Origin: Arthrobacter sp. OAP107
Lineage (GTDB): Bacteria; Actinomycetota; Actinomycetes; Actinomycetales; Micrococcaceae
DNA length: 64,000 bases
Assembly (NCBI RefSeq): GCF_040546765.1
Contig: NZ_JBEPOK010000001.1
Coordinates: 5,146,001 to 5,210,000 of the forward strand
Direction of reading: 5' to 3'
Under the pieces are notes generated by a model, which worked only from the letters and a program-made list of their open reading frames with translations, was not told the origin of the DNA and did no database searches. This document shows, piece by piece, positions 44,234 through 52,994 of the stretch. Both the position numbers and the translations under genes were made by a program. Numbering within the stretch: the first letter of the stretch is position 1; every line of letters begins with the position of its first letter.

Positions 44234-44779
44234 CTACTCTCCGCTGGCGCGGCGCGCCCGGTAGGCCGCCACATGCGCCCGGTTGGCACAGTTTCCCGTG
44301 TCGCAGTATCTCTTGGACCGGTTGCGGCTGAGGTCGAGCACGGCCGCGTCGCAGTCATCGGCCGCGCACACGAGCATGCGGTCCATCTCCTTGCTGCGGA
44401 TTACGTCCACCAGCGCCATGGCCGCCTCGGTGCCCATCCTGTCCGCCAGCGGGGCATCGTGCGTGGTGGCGTGGAGGTGCCAGTCCCACTGGTCATGCTT
44501 GAGCAGCTGGGGGAGGGCCTGGGCCTCGCGCAACAGGCGGTTCACGCCGGCCACGGCCGTATCCTCATCCGCCGTCCAAAGGGCAGCCAATACCGTCCGC
44601 AGTGCGTGGATGCTGGCCAGTTCGGCGGCGTCGTGCGTGCGGTAACCGGTAAAGCCCTCCCGCCGCAGGAACTCGTCCAGCGCTTCCACCGTGGGCAGGT
44701 TTTCCTCGCCGTTGGCGGCTGAGTTGATGAGATTCACCACAAAGCGCAGCGAGAGTTCCGTGTCAGGGGCAAAGACCAC
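44234..44779 (-). CDS. CGNR zinc-finger transcriptional regulator
   Basis: Protein of 181 residues. The N-terminal ABATE-type stress-sensing domain covers about 1-130. The C-terminal CGNR-like zinc finger has Cys pairs in CAADDC and CDTGNC followed by NRAHVAAYRARR. It likely regulates the divergent EamA transporter gene. The GTG start follows AAGGAG at 5-6 nt. Confidence 0.88.
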   Translation of the reverse strand: MVFAPDTELSLRFVVNLINSAANGEENLPTVEALDEFLRREGFTGYRTHDAAELASIHALRTVLAALWTADEDTAVAGVNRLLREAQALPQLLKHDQWDWHLHATTHDAPLADRMGTEAAMALVDVIRSKEMDRMLVCAADDCDAAVLDLSRNRSKRYCDTGNCANRAHVAAYRARRASGE

Positions 44780-44850
44780 CTTGACTCCTTACAGTGCCGG
44801 GGCGTAGTGTCAGGACCAATACCCCACTTTACTCCTGACGGGAGGCATCC

Positions 44851-45957
44851 GTGCCCGTATCGAACAACCGCGCCGAAACGGCCCTAACTTCGGTGGCGCC
44901 GGCTCCGGCCCGGCTTCCGGCCCCGGCCGCGGCTCTCACTCCCGCGCAGGCTCCCGATGCCCCTTCCGCCGAGGCCACGGCCACCGGCTTCCTTGCGTCA
45001 GGATTGGGTGTCGCCCTCTTTTCGTCCGCGATCTTCGGGCTTTCCGGCTCCTTCGCTAAAGCATTGCTGGAAACCGGCTGGACTCCCGGGGCGGCCGTCA
45101 CCGCCCGGCTGACAGGCGCCGCGCTCATCCTCGCCATCCCCGCTGTGCTGGCGCTTCGGGGCCGCTGGCACCAGCTGCGGTCGAACTGGCTGACGATTGT
45201 GCTGTTTGGCCTGATCGGCGTCGCGGGCTGCCAGCTGTTCTACTTCAACGCCGTGGCCCGGCTGTCGGTTGGCGTGGCACTGCTGCTCGAATACCTCGGC
45301 CCGGTGTTGATCGTGCTGTGGCTTTGGGTGGCCAGCCGGAAGCGGCCGCGCGCCCTCACCATCGCCGGGACGCTGCTGTCCCTGGGCGGTCTGGTCCTCG
45401 TCCTGGACTTCACAGGGGCGGTGAAGGTGGACGCTGTCGGCGTGCTCTGGGGCCTTGCCGCGGCCGTCTGCCTTGCCATCTATTTCTTCCTCACGGCCAA
45501 GCAGAACGACACGCTGCCGCCCATCGTCCTGGCATCGGGCGGGCTTCTGACCGGCGCCGCGGTCATGTGGCTGATGGCGGCCACCGGCCTCCTGCCCATG
45601 GCCATGAGCACGGCCGACACCAAACTCGGCCCATGGACGACGCCGTGGTGGGTTCCGCTGGGCGGTCTTGTGGTGCTGGCCACCGTCCTGGCCTACGTCT
45701 CAGGAATCATGGCTGCACGTGCGCTCGGCACCAAGGTGGCTTCGTTCGTCTCCCTCACCGAGGTCCTGTTTGCCGTGATCTGGGCGTGGCTGCTGCTTGG
45801 CGAACTGCCCGGTGCCATCCAGCTCGCGGGCGGACTGCTGATCGTGGGCGGGGTGCTGTGCGTCCGGCTGGATGAGCTCCGGGGAGCCAAAGCCGGGGCC
45901 CCGGCAGCAGTGAGTGGACCGCTTGACCACGCGAACGACGTCGAACCCGTCCCCTAA
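44851..45957 (+). CDS. EamA family (DMT) transporter
   Basis: Protein of 368 residues: an Ala/Pro-rich cytosolic N-terminus of about 50 residues, then ten helices in two EamA repeats (first from LFSSAIFGLSGSFAKALL, second from VLWGLAAAVCLAIYFFL). Probably an exporter of amino acids or related metabolites. GTG start behind GGGAGG. Divergent from the CGNR regulator, which may control it. Confidence 0.88.
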   Translation: MPVSNNRAETALTSVAPAPARLPAPAAALTPAQAPDAPSAEATATGFLASGLGVALFSSAIFGLSGSFAKALLETGWTPGAAVTARLTGAALILAIPAVLALRGRWHQLRSNWLTIVLFGLIGVAGCQLFYFNAVARLSVGVALLLEYLGPVLIVLWLWVASRKRPRALTIAGTLLSLGGLVLVLDFTGAVKVDAVGVLWGLAAAVCLAIYFFLTAKQNDTLPPIVLASGGLLTGAAVMWLMAATGLLPMAMSTADTKLGPWTTPWWVPLGGLVVLATVLAYVSGIMAARALGTKVASFVSLTEVLFAVIWAWLLLGELPGAIQLAGGLLIVGGVLCVRLDELRGAKAGAPAAVSGPLDHANDVEPVP

Positions 45958-46001
45958 GTGTTCAAGGGCGGACCAGCCTTCAGCGGCGGGCCGCTTAAAT
46001 G

Positions 46002-46038
46002 CCGGAGGGCCGGACGCATGCTGCGTCCGGCCCTCCGG
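46002..46038. terminator. hairpin terminator between EamA and WXG100 genes
   Basis: A perfect 17-bp stem (46002-46018 with 46022-46038) with a 3-nt loop separates two convergent genes. It lacks a long U tract, but its stability and position fit a shared terminator. Confidence 0.75.
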
Positions 46039-46050
46039 TGTGTTCCGGGT

Positions 46051-46314
46051 CTAGCTGCGGGACGCGTCCTCCTGCTGGGAAGCGTTGCGGGTGGCCTGCT
46101 TGCCGGCCTCTTCCAGAGCCTTCGCCACCTTGGCGAGGGCTGCGGCGTGGCCGTTCCAATCGCTGCGGAACCTGTCAGCGTCCGGGCCCTTCCAGTCGGT
46201 GCCTTCGAGCACCTTGGTCAGCAGGTTCTTCTGCTTCTCGATTTCATTCGAACCGGTCTGCAGCTTGTTGCCCAGGTTCTTCAGCTGCTGAGTGTCTGCA
46301 CCCATAAAAGCCAT
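46051..46314 (-). CDS. WXG100 family protein
   Basis: Helical-hairpin protein of 87 residues with the central W-x-G turn in GTDWKGPDADRF and helices on both sides. The family members are usually small substrates of type VII (ESX) secretion that form dimers. No esx machinery genes or partner are nearby. The ATG at 46314 follows AGGAGA at 7 nt. The C-terminus lacks a clear YxxxD/E export signal. Confidence 0.8.
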   Translation of the reverse strand: MAFMGADTQQLKNLGNKLQTGSNEIEKQKNLLTKVLEGTDWKGPDADRFRSDWNGHAAALAKVAKALEEAGKQATRNASQQEDASRS

Positions 46315-46527
46315 TAGATATCTCCTTTAATCAACGGACCCGATCCAGTCGGCATCCCCAGCGGCCTCCGGCTCGTCCGGAAGATCCATTGCCTAAAAAC
46401 TATCCTCCGGCCCGGAAGAGTGTCGATGGGCAGCGCTCCCCATGGAGTCCTCCCCATGGTCGCATGCCCCGCCCGAACTGGGCCCGGAAGGGTCGATCCT
46501 CGGCGTTCCAGAGCCTAGCATGGGGGT

Positions 46528-46800
46528 ATGTGCCGGAATATCCGTACCCTCCACAACTACGAACCGCACGCCACGTCCGAGGAGATCCACGCCGCGGCGC
46601 TGCAGTACGTACGAAAAATCAGCGGCAGCTCCAAGCCCTCCAAGGCCAATGAGGAGGCGTTCGAGCACGCCGTGCACGAGATAGCGCACGTGACCCAGCA
46701 CCTGCTCGAGTCGCTGGTGACGCACGCCCCCGCGAAGGACCGTGACGAGGAAGCTGCCAAGGCGAAGGCCCGGTCGGCCGTCCGCTTCGGGACGGCCTAG
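46528..46800 (+). CDS. DUF2277 family protein
   Basis: Protein of 90 residues starting MCRNIRTLHNYEP, with AALQYVRKISG and the helical C-terminus HLLESLV, the pattern of the DUF2277 family. It is soluble, with a conserved Cys at position 2 that may bind metal or react. Function unknown. Confidence 0.82.
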   Translation: MCRNIRTLHNYEPHATSEEIHAAALQYVRKISGSSKPSKANEEAFEHAVHEIAHVTQHLLESLVTHAPAKDRDEEAAKAKARSAVRFGTA

Positions 46801-46822
46801 GGTCTGGCCAGCTGGCCGGGTA

Positions 46823-49246
46823 TTACCTGCCGAAGCGGCGCAGCCTGAGTGAGTTGGCCACCACCAGCACCGAACTCGCCGCCATGGCCACGCCTGCCAC
46901 CATGGGATTGAGCAGGCCGAGGGCGGCCACCGGAATGCCCACGGCGTTGTAGAAGAAGGCCCAGAACAGGTTGGTCTTGATGGTGGCCAGCGTGTGCCGG
47001 GACAGCTCGATCGCGGTGGCGACCTGCCCCAGGTCGTTGCCCATCACGGTCAGGTCGGCAGCCTCGATCGCCACGTCCGTGCCGGAGCCCATCGCGATGC
47101 CGAGGTCGGCCTGCGCCAGGGCCGCGGCGTCGTTCACGCCGTCGCCTGCCATGGCCACCGTCGCGCCGCCGGCCTGCAGCCGGCGGACGGCCTCCACCTT
47201 GCCCTCCGGGAGGACTCCGGCGAAAACATCATCGGCGGCGATGCCGACGGCGGCAGCCACCTGGGCTGCGACCGCGGCGTTATCGCCCGTGAGCAGCATG
47301 GGCCGCAGGCCCAGGGCCTTGAGGCGGGCGACAGCCGCCTCCGATCCCGCCTTGACCGTATCCCGCAGTTCGATGATGCCGGCCGCCTCGCCGTCCACGG
47401 CCACCCAGATGGCCGTAGCACCGGACTCTTCCGCGTCCCGGAGCACCTGGTCCTGCACCGGCGTAATCTCGACTCCGTTCTCCAGCAGCCAGCCGCTGCG
47501 GCCGGCAGCGACGAGTTGGCCTTCAACGGTTCCCACCACTCCGCCGCCGGGGGCGGAACGGAAGCCGACGACGGCGGGCAGGCTGGCGCCGTCGTTCGTG
47601 TCAGGGACGTTATGGCTGGCGTACGACCGCCGTCCCGCAGCGGGCACGGCGGATTTTGCGGCGGCAGCGATCGCCACGGCGATCGGATGCTCCGACGCCG
47701 ACTCCACCGCTCCGGCCAAGCGCAGGACGTCCGGGCCGCTGAACGGGGCAAACGCCGCCACGGCGTCCACGGACAGCTGCCCGCTGGTGACGGTTCCGGT
47801 CTTGTCCAGAAGTATGGTGTCCACGGTCCGGGTGTCTTCCAGGACCTGCGGACCCTTGATGAGGATGCCCAGTTGTGCGCCGCGGCCCGTGCCGGTCAGG
47901 AGGCCCACGGGGGTGGCCAGGCCAAGGGCACAGGGGCAGGCGATGACCAGCACGGCCACCGCGGCGGTGAAGGCGGCCCGGAGTTCGGGCCCCGTGATGT
48001 CCGGCCCGGCGGCAAGCAGCCAGCCGGCGAAGGTGAGGACGGCGATGGCCAGAACCACGGGCACGAATACCGCGCTGATGCGGTCAGCCAGCCGGGCGAT
48101 CGGCGCTTTGCCGGTCTGTGCCTGTGACACGAGCCGGCCCATCTGGGCCAGGGTAGTTTCGGCGCCCACCCGCGTGGCCCGGACCAGCATCCGGCCGGAC
48201 GTGTTGATGGTGGCACCGGTGACAAGGCTGCCCGGCCCGACGTCCACGGGAACCGATTCGCCGGTGACCAGCGAGGCATCCACCGCCGAGACGCCGTCCA
48301 CCACCACGCCGTCGGTGGCGATCTTCTCGCCTGGGCGGACCACGATTACATCCCCGACAGTCAGCCGGCTCGCCGGGATCTTCACTTCGGCGCCGTTCTG
48401 CAGGATGGAGGCGTCCTTGGCGCCGAGGTCCAGGAGGGCCCTGAGCGCGTCGCCGGCCTTCGACTTGGCGTTCGCCTCCAGGAACCGGCCCAGCAGAAGG
48501 AAGGTGGTGACCACGCTGGCCACCTCGAAGTACAGGCCACCGGAACCAGCGCCGCCCATCTCCTCCATGCCGGGGTGTTCGGTCAAGCGGGGGAAGGCAA
48601 GGAGCTGCCAGGCGGAGAACAGGTAGGCCGCGATCACGCCGAGCGACACCAGGGTGTCCATGGTGGAGGCCAAGTGGCGGGCATTGATGGCTGCCGCCCG
48701 GTGGAACGGCCATGCGGCCCAGCTGACCACGGGCAGCGCCAGGGCGCCGGCCACCCAGCCCCAGTCGGGGAACTGGAACGCCGGGAACATCGAGATCAGG
48801 AACACCGGTACCGTCAGGACCGCTGCGGCGAACAGGCGCGGCTTGAGCTCAGAGGCCTTGCCGCCGTGGGCCAGGTGGTCTTCATGGTGGGCCGCACTGT
48901 CCTCCGCCGGTCCGCCATGCTCCGCGTGCTCGCTCGTTCCTCGCTTGGACGCACGGTTCCGCGTGCCGGCACCGGCGTCGTTTGCTTGCGTCGTCGGGAA
49001 TTGGGCTGGCCTGACTCGTGCCTTATAACCGGCGGCGGCCACCTGGTCGGTGATCTGCTGGTCCGTGATGGTGGCAGGGGCGGTTACGTAAGCCGTTTCC
49101 AGCGGGAGGTTGACCGTGGCCTCGACGCCTTCGAGCTTGGCGAGTTTCTTTTCCACGCGGTTCACGCATGAGGCGCAGGTCATGCCCTCAACGTCCAGTT
49201 CGATCACCCTGCGGGGGTTGCCGGCGGAAAGGTGTTCGGTGCCCAT
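46823..49246 (-). CDS. copA: copper-exporting P1B-type ATPase
   Basis: Protein of 807 residues. An N-terminal heavy-metal-associated domain has GMTCASC (residues 16-22). Eight membrane helices are expected, with the ion-binding CPC in VIACPCALG. Cytosolic domains show TGES, the phosphorylated Asp in DKTGT and the hinge GDGVND. It exports Cu(I). It follows copZ by 63 bp and csoR in one operon with a CsoR operator. Confidence 0.95.
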   Translation of the reverse strand: MGTEHLSAGNPRRVIELDVEGMTCASCVNRVEKKLAKLEGVEATVNLPLETAYVTAPATITDQQITDQVAAAGYKARVRPAQFPTTQANDAGAGTRNRASKRGTSEHAEHGGPAEDSAAHHEDHLAHGGKASELKPRLFAAAVLTVPVFLISMFPAFQFPDWGWVAGALALPVVSWAAWPFHRAAAINARHLASTMDTLVSLGVIAAYLFSAWQLLAFPRLTEHPGMEEMGGAGSGGLYFEVASVVTTFLLLGRFLEANAKSKAGDALRALLDLGAKDASILQNGAEVKIPASRLTVGDVIVVRPGEKIATDGVVVDGVSAVDASLVTGESVPVDVGPGSLVTGATINTSGRMLVRATRVGAETTLAQMGRLVSQAQTGKAPIARLADRISAVFVPVVLAIAVLTFAGWLLAAGPDITGPELRAAFTAAVAVLVIACPCALGLATPVGLLTGTGRGAQLGILIKGPQVLEDTRTVDTILLDKTGTVTSGQLSVDAVAAFAPFSGPDVLRLAGAVESASEHPIAVAIAAAAKSAVPAAGRRSYASHNVPDTNDGASLPAVVGFRSAPGGGVVGTVEGQLVAAGRSGWLLENGVEITPVQDQVLRDAEESGATAIWVAVDGEAAGIIELRDTVKAGSEAAVARLKALGLRPMLLTGDNAAVAAQVAAAVGIAADDVFAGVLPEGKVEAVRRLQAGGATVAMAGDGVNDAAALAQADLGIAMGSGTDVAIEAADLTVMGNDLGQVATAIELSRHTLATIKTNLFWAFFYNAVGIPVAALGLLNPMVAGVAMAASSVLVVANSLRLRRFGR

Positions 49247-49309
49247 GGCTGGTCCTTCTCTGATGGTGCGTGGTGCTCTGGTGGTGCCTGGAGCGGATCG
49301 GAGGCGGGA

Positions 49310-49540
49310 TTAGGCCTCGTTGGCCACCACCAGGTAGCCCGCCTCGGCCACTGCCTCGCCGATTTCGGAGGGGGAGAGCTTGTGCGTGGAGGTGATGGTG
49401 ACGGTGCTAATGCCGCCGGCATTGAGGTCGATCTCGATCTCCTCGACGCCGGCCAGCGCCTCGAGCTCTTCGCTGACGGCGGAGACGCAGTGACCACAGG
49501 TCATGCCGGAGACGTGGACTTTGGTGGAGATGGTGCTCAT
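49310..49540 (-). CDS. copZ: copper chaperone CopZ
   Basis: Ferredoxin-fold metal-binding protein of 76 residues with the copper-binding GMTCGHC at about residues 12-18. It passes Cu(I) to CopA and may deliver it to CsoR. The ATG at 49540 gives the usual length for the family. Middle gene of csoR-copZ-copA. Confidence 0.94.
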   Translation of the reverse strand: MSTISTKVHVSGMTCGHCVSAVSEELEALAGVEEIEIDLNAGGISTVTITSTHKLSPSEIGEAVAEAGYLVVANEA

Positions 49541-49601
49541 TGCTGGCTCCTCGTTGCTGCGCTGACTGGGTTGGCCAGCTGGGTGGGTGGTGGTTGTGCC
49601 G

Positions 49602-49958
49602 CTAGCGCAGCAGGCGCCCGATGGCACCCGCCGCCTCCTTGACCTTAATGTCGATGGCTTCAGCCCGGAGATCCGGGTCAGGTTCCGATGCCGCCCCGAC
49701 AACGCAGTGGCCGATGTGTTCTTCCACAAGGCCCAGGCTGACGGCGTGCAGGGCCTTGGTCACTGCCGCGACCTGCGTCAGGATGTCGATGCAGTATTTG
49801 TCCTCCTCGACCATTCGCGCGATTCCCCGGACCTGCCCCTCAATCCGCCGGAGCCGGCGCAGGTACGCGTCTTTGTCCCCCGTATAGCCGTGCTGTGCGG
49901 ATTCAGCAATTGCTTCTTCGCTGGACGCCGCGGGCGTCCGTCCTTGGGAAGTCTCCAT
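49602..49958 (-). CDS. csoR: copper-sensing repressor CsoR
   Basis: All-helical repressor of about 118 residues. The core LRRLRRIEGQVRGIARMVEEDKYCIDIL and the following HAVSLGLVEEHIGHC carry the Cys-His-Cys copper ligands of the CsoR group. With copper bound it releases DNA and lets the operon be read. The ATG at 49958 is used, though GGAGGG lies very close; a TTG at 49967 is an alternative. A matching operator lies just upstream. Confidence 0.92.
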   Translation of the reverse strand: METSQGRTPAASSEEAIAESAQHGYTGDKDAYLRRLRRIEGQVRGIARMVEEDKYCIDILTQVAAVTKALHAVSLGLVEEHIGHCVVGAASEPDPDLRAEAIDIKVKEAAGAIGRLLR

Positions 49959-49969
49959 GCCCTCCAAGT

Positions 49970-49988
49970 TATACCCCTAGGGGGTATA
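49970..49988. promoter_or_regulatory. CsoR operator
   Basis: TATACCCCTAGGGGGTATA, the G-tract palindrome recognised by CsoR, lies 12 bp upstream of the csoR start. It would allow copper-responsive autoregulation of the whole operon. Confidence 0.88.
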
Positions 49989-50036
49989 CGTCAAGGAGAG
50001 CGCGAACTCATAATGATGCGGAAAAGAGTTTTCGGG

Positions 50037-50084
50037 CAACAAAAAGCTCCGGAGCGCGTTATTGGGGGATACGCACTCCGGAGC
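50037..50084 (-). terminator. terminator of the universal stress protein gene
   Basis: A stem of about 13 bp (50046-50059 with 50071-50084) is followed on the minus strand by TTTTTGTTG, a clear intrinsic terminator for the gene ending at 50213. Confidence 0.85.
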
Positions 50085-50212
50085 AGTCTTTGGGGCAGGC
50101 CCTGGATCAACCTGCGTGTTCAGCTTACTTGCCGGTAGCCACGTTGGCCACCACCTCGAATAAGTACTTTGACTTTACTTTTCCGCGCGCTTCTGGCCGG
50201 CGTCTGGCCCGC

Positions 50213-50719
50213 CTATTCCGGCTGGTCCTGGTGCGCGGCCATTCGAAACGGAACCACCAGCACGGGCCGGCTCTGGTGGTGGGTAAGCCAGGCGGCCACT
50301 GAGCCGTTCAGGAGTTCGGTGATCCGGTGTCCGAAACCGCGCTCCGGCGTTCCCACAATGATCATGGGAGCATCGACCTCCGAGGCCAGCCTGCCGAGTG
50401 CGCGGGCCGGGTCCCCGGTCAAAGTGCGCAGGGTCCATGCCGGCCCGCCGTCCGGGACGGCCGACGTGATCGCCGACTTCAGTTCCGTGGTGACGGAACG
50501 GACATCGTCGTCGTCCCTGTCCGGGTGGAGGGAGAGGCGGTGTGCGGACCTCGCCGGATCCCACTCAACCAGGTAGCTTGCCTCATCCACGTAGGCGCAG
50601 AGCAACGGGGCGGACAGCTTCTGGGCCAGGGTGACGGCGGTCTTGAGGACCTCCGGATGCTGGCCGGGAACAGTGCCCACAAGGAGCGGAGGCGGGCCGC
50701 TGGAGTGCTCTGCATCCAT
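50213..50719 (-). CDS. universal stress protein (UspA family)
   Basis: Protein of about 168 residues with a single Usp domain: PPLLVGTVPGQHPEVLKTAV at the N-terminus and the nucleotide-binding pattern IIVGTPERGFGHRITELLNGSVAAWLTHHQSRPVLVVP at the C-terminus (G-x2-G-x9-G(S) form). Members respond to starvation and redox stress and may bind ATP. The start is uncertain: 50719 is used, 50755 is possible. Confidence 0.87.
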   Translation of the reverse strand: MDAEHSSGPPPLLVGTVPGQHPEVLKTAVTLAQKLSAPLLCAYVDEASYLVEWDPARSAHRLSLHPDRDDDDVRSVTTELKSAITSAVPDGGPAWTLRTLTGDPARALGRLASEVDAPMIIVGTPERGFGHRITELLNGSVAAWLTHHQSRPVLVVPFRMAAHQDQPE

Positions 50720-50898
50720 AATCAATTGTGTGCCCGCGGTGTCGGGAAAGACCATAGCTGCATAGGGCCTTCGCCCAGCTCAGCGCCGGTTTTCAACTCC
50801 GCTGCGCGGCTGCTGGCGCAGGTGGAAGGGCGGTGGTTTTTTCCCTTGAATCCCGCGCCGGGTGAGCCTAGTTTGGAGACGTAGAAAGGCGGCGTCCC

Positions 50899-51099
50899 AT
50901 GCAGATTCACATGTGGTGGCTCGATCTGGACCTGAAAAGCAAGGAGTGGCTTCGCGAGAACCTGCGGGCCGGCGATGTTCCGGTGTTCGTGATGGAGGGG
51001 ATTGCCCAGGCCGGCGGCCCGCACCCGGACACCCCGCAGGCGGTCCTGACCGAAGCCGAGTGGGATTTCATCGAGACCCAGTCGGAGTTTGTGGACTGA
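50899..51099 (+). CDS. small acidic protein, unknown
   Basis: Protein of 66 residues, rich in Trp, Glu and Asp (begins MQIHMWWLDLDLKSKEWL). It is soluble with no known family. AAAGG precedes the ATG. Codon third positions are high in G/C, which supports real coding. Neighbours give no hint to a role. Confidence 0.6.
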   Translation: MQIHMWWLDLDLKSKEWLRENLRAGDVPVFVMEGIAQAGGPHPDTPQAVLTEAEWDFIETQSEFVD

Positions 51100-51136
51100 C
51101 TGGTTCCGCTGGTCTGGTCGCAGGGCCGCTCGCCGG

Positions 51137-52420
51137 TCATGCCGCGCGGACCACCGGCAGCTCATCCCAGTGGGTCGTGTAGCGCGGCGAACGCATGCCG
51201 CGCTTCATGCTCCAGTCCAGGCCGCTCCTCAGGCCTGCGAACCCGAGACCGATGGTGCCCCTGCCGTACTTCCGGCTGATCTGCTCAACCAGGGGGCCGA
51301 TTCCGCGTTCCTCGTGCGGGTTGGTGAATGGATCCAGTGGCGGCTGGTTACCGGAGGGCCGCAGGTCGGTGACCATGATGCCGGCGCGGGCGTATCTGAC
51401 GCCGTCCTGGATGGCGGGCAGCAGGGCGTGGGCTGCCTTCGTGAGCAGCACCGGGTCGGCGGTGGGCATGGGCAGCGGAACGCAGACGGACGGAAACGAC
51501 TTGTCTTTCGGGTTGTAGTGGGACGTGCCGGCGAACGCGGTGAGGACCTTGGCCTGAAGGTGGTGCCGGGTGAGCCGCGCACTCGCCTGCTGTGCATAGA
51601 CGCTCAGGACCTGGCGAAATTCGGGGACGGACGTCAGGGGAGTCGAAAACGAGCGGGAGAAGATCAGCTGGTCCCGGCCCACGCGTTCCTCCTCCAGCGG
51701 TATGCACGGTGTTCCGCGCAGTTCCAGCACCGTGCGCATCAGCACCACCGAAAAACGGTCGCGCACCATCACCGGATCCGCCCGGCTGAGCTCCAGGATG
51801 GAGGAGATCCCCATGGCGTTCAGACGCTTTTCCAGCCGGTCCGCCACGCCCCAGACCTCCGAGACCGGCAGCCGGGACATGAGCAGTTCGCGCGCATCCG
51901 GGGCCATCGATTCCCAGCGACACACCCCTTCCAGGGCGGGGTTGTTCTTCGCCCACCGGTTGGCCAGTTTGGCCAGCGTCTTGGTGCCTGCGATGCCCAC
52001 GCACACAGGCACCCCGACGTTGCGCCGAACCGCGGCCCTGATGGTCCGGCCAAGACCCGTCACCTGTTCGGGGCTGCCCTTGATGCCAAGGAACGCCTCG
52101 TCGATGCTGTACACCTCGAGCCAGGCCGAGTAGCGTCCCAGCAGCTCCATGACCCGGGCGCTGATGTCGCCGTACAGTTCATAGTTGCTTGACAGGGCAA
52201 CGAGGCCCCACTCCCTGGCCCGCGGGGCGATCTTGAACCACGGCTGGCCGGTGCTGATCCCCAGGGCCTTGGCTTCCGGGCTGCGGGTCACGGCGCAGCC
52301 GTCGTTGTTGGATAGCACCACCAGCGGCTTACCTTCGAGGGAGGGGTCGAAGGCCCGCTCCGCGCTGGCGTAGAAGCAATTCACATCCACCAGGGCTATC
52401 TGCTGCCGGGTCTCAGACAT
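51137..52420 (-). CDS. umuC: Y-family DNA polymerase UmuC
   Basis: Translesion polymerase of about 427 residues. The palm begins ALVDVNCFYASAERAFDP (first catalytic Asp), the second acidic pair is in YSIDEAFLG, and the little finger and C-terminal extension are full length. It copies damaged DNA with processed UmuD. The ATG at 52420 overlaps the umuD stop by 8 bp, so the two are coupled. Confidence 0.94.
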   Translation of the reverse strand: MSETRQQIALVDVNCFYASAERAFDPSLEGKPLVVLSNNDGCAVTRSPEAKALGISTGQPWFKIAPRAREWGLVALSSNYELYGDISARVMELLGRYSAWLEVYSIDEAFLGIKGSPEQVTGLGRTIRAAVRRNVGVPVCVGIAGTKTLAKLANRWAKNNPALEGVCRWESMAPDARELLMSRLPVSEVWGVADRLEKRLNAMGISSILELSRADPVMVRDRFSVVLMRTVLELRGTPCIPLEEERVGRDQLIFSRSFSTPLTSVPEFRQVLSVYAQQASARLTRHHLQAKVLTAFAGTSHYNPKDKSFPSVCVPLPMPTADPVLLTKAAHALLPAIQDGVRYARAGIMVTDLRPSGNQPPLDPFTNPHEERGIGPLVEQISRKYGRGTIGLGFAGLRSGLDWSMKRGMRSPRYTTHWDELPVVRAA

Positions 52421-52838
52421 GGTGGAGGCACCTCGTGGCCACGCCCCAGATGGTGAGGTCGGCCAGGGCGGGGACAATGATGTCCGGATACAGGGGGTTG
52501 GCCGCCTGGAGCACCACACCGGCCGCGGTGATCTTCAGGCGCTTGATGGTGAGCTCGCCGTCCAGCACTGCCACCACCACGGATCCGTCGCGCGGTTCCA
52601 GCGCCCGGTTCACGATCAGTTCGTCGCCGTCGCTGATGCCGGCGTGTTCCATCGAGTCGCCGGAGACCCGCACGATGTAGGTGCTGGTGATGTCCTTGAT
52701 CAGGTGTTCGTTCAGGTCGATCCGACCGTCAAAGTAATCCTGCGCGGGGGACGGGAAGCCCGCTGCCACGGCCACGGGGGAGACCAGCACAAGCCGCAGG
52801 GAAAGTCCCGCCTCTATCACGCGGGGACCGATGATCAC
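52413..52838 (-). CDS. umuD: UmuD, LexA-like self-cleaving subunit
   Basis: Protein of 141 residues of the S24 peptidase family. The Ala-Gly cleavage bond is in VAAGFPSPAQDY (about residues 25-27), the catalytic Ser in GDSMEHAG and the catalytic Lys in GELTIKRL. RecA filaments would trigger self-cleavage to the active form. The GTG at 52838 is chosen as the first start after the SOS box. Confidence 0.92.
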   Translation of the reverse strand: MIIGPRVIEAGLSLRLVLVSPVAVAAGFPSPAQDYFDGRIDLNEHLIKDITSTYIVRVSGDSMEHAGISDGDELIVNRALEPRDGSVVVAVLDGELTIKRLKITAAGVVLQAANPLYPDIIVPALADLTIWGVATRCLHHV

Positions 52839-52857
52839 GCCCACAACACACCTTTTT

Positions 52858-52873
52858 TCGAATATATGTTCGA
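52858..52873. promoter_or_regulatory. LexA/SOS box of umuDC
   Basis: TCGAATATATGTTCGA matches the actinobacterial SOS box TCGAAC-N4-GTTCGA with one change. It lies 20 bp upstream of the umuD start and would cover its promoter. Confidence 0.85.
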
Positions 52874-52994
52874 TAATCAGTGTAGTCCCCGGGACTGACA
52901 AACTGCAGACTCTGCAGAATCCTGCGGTAAACGGTGCGTCCGGCCCTGGCAAGTATGGTTGTGCTGTGCCTACCAGTGCGGAAGGAATACAGCC

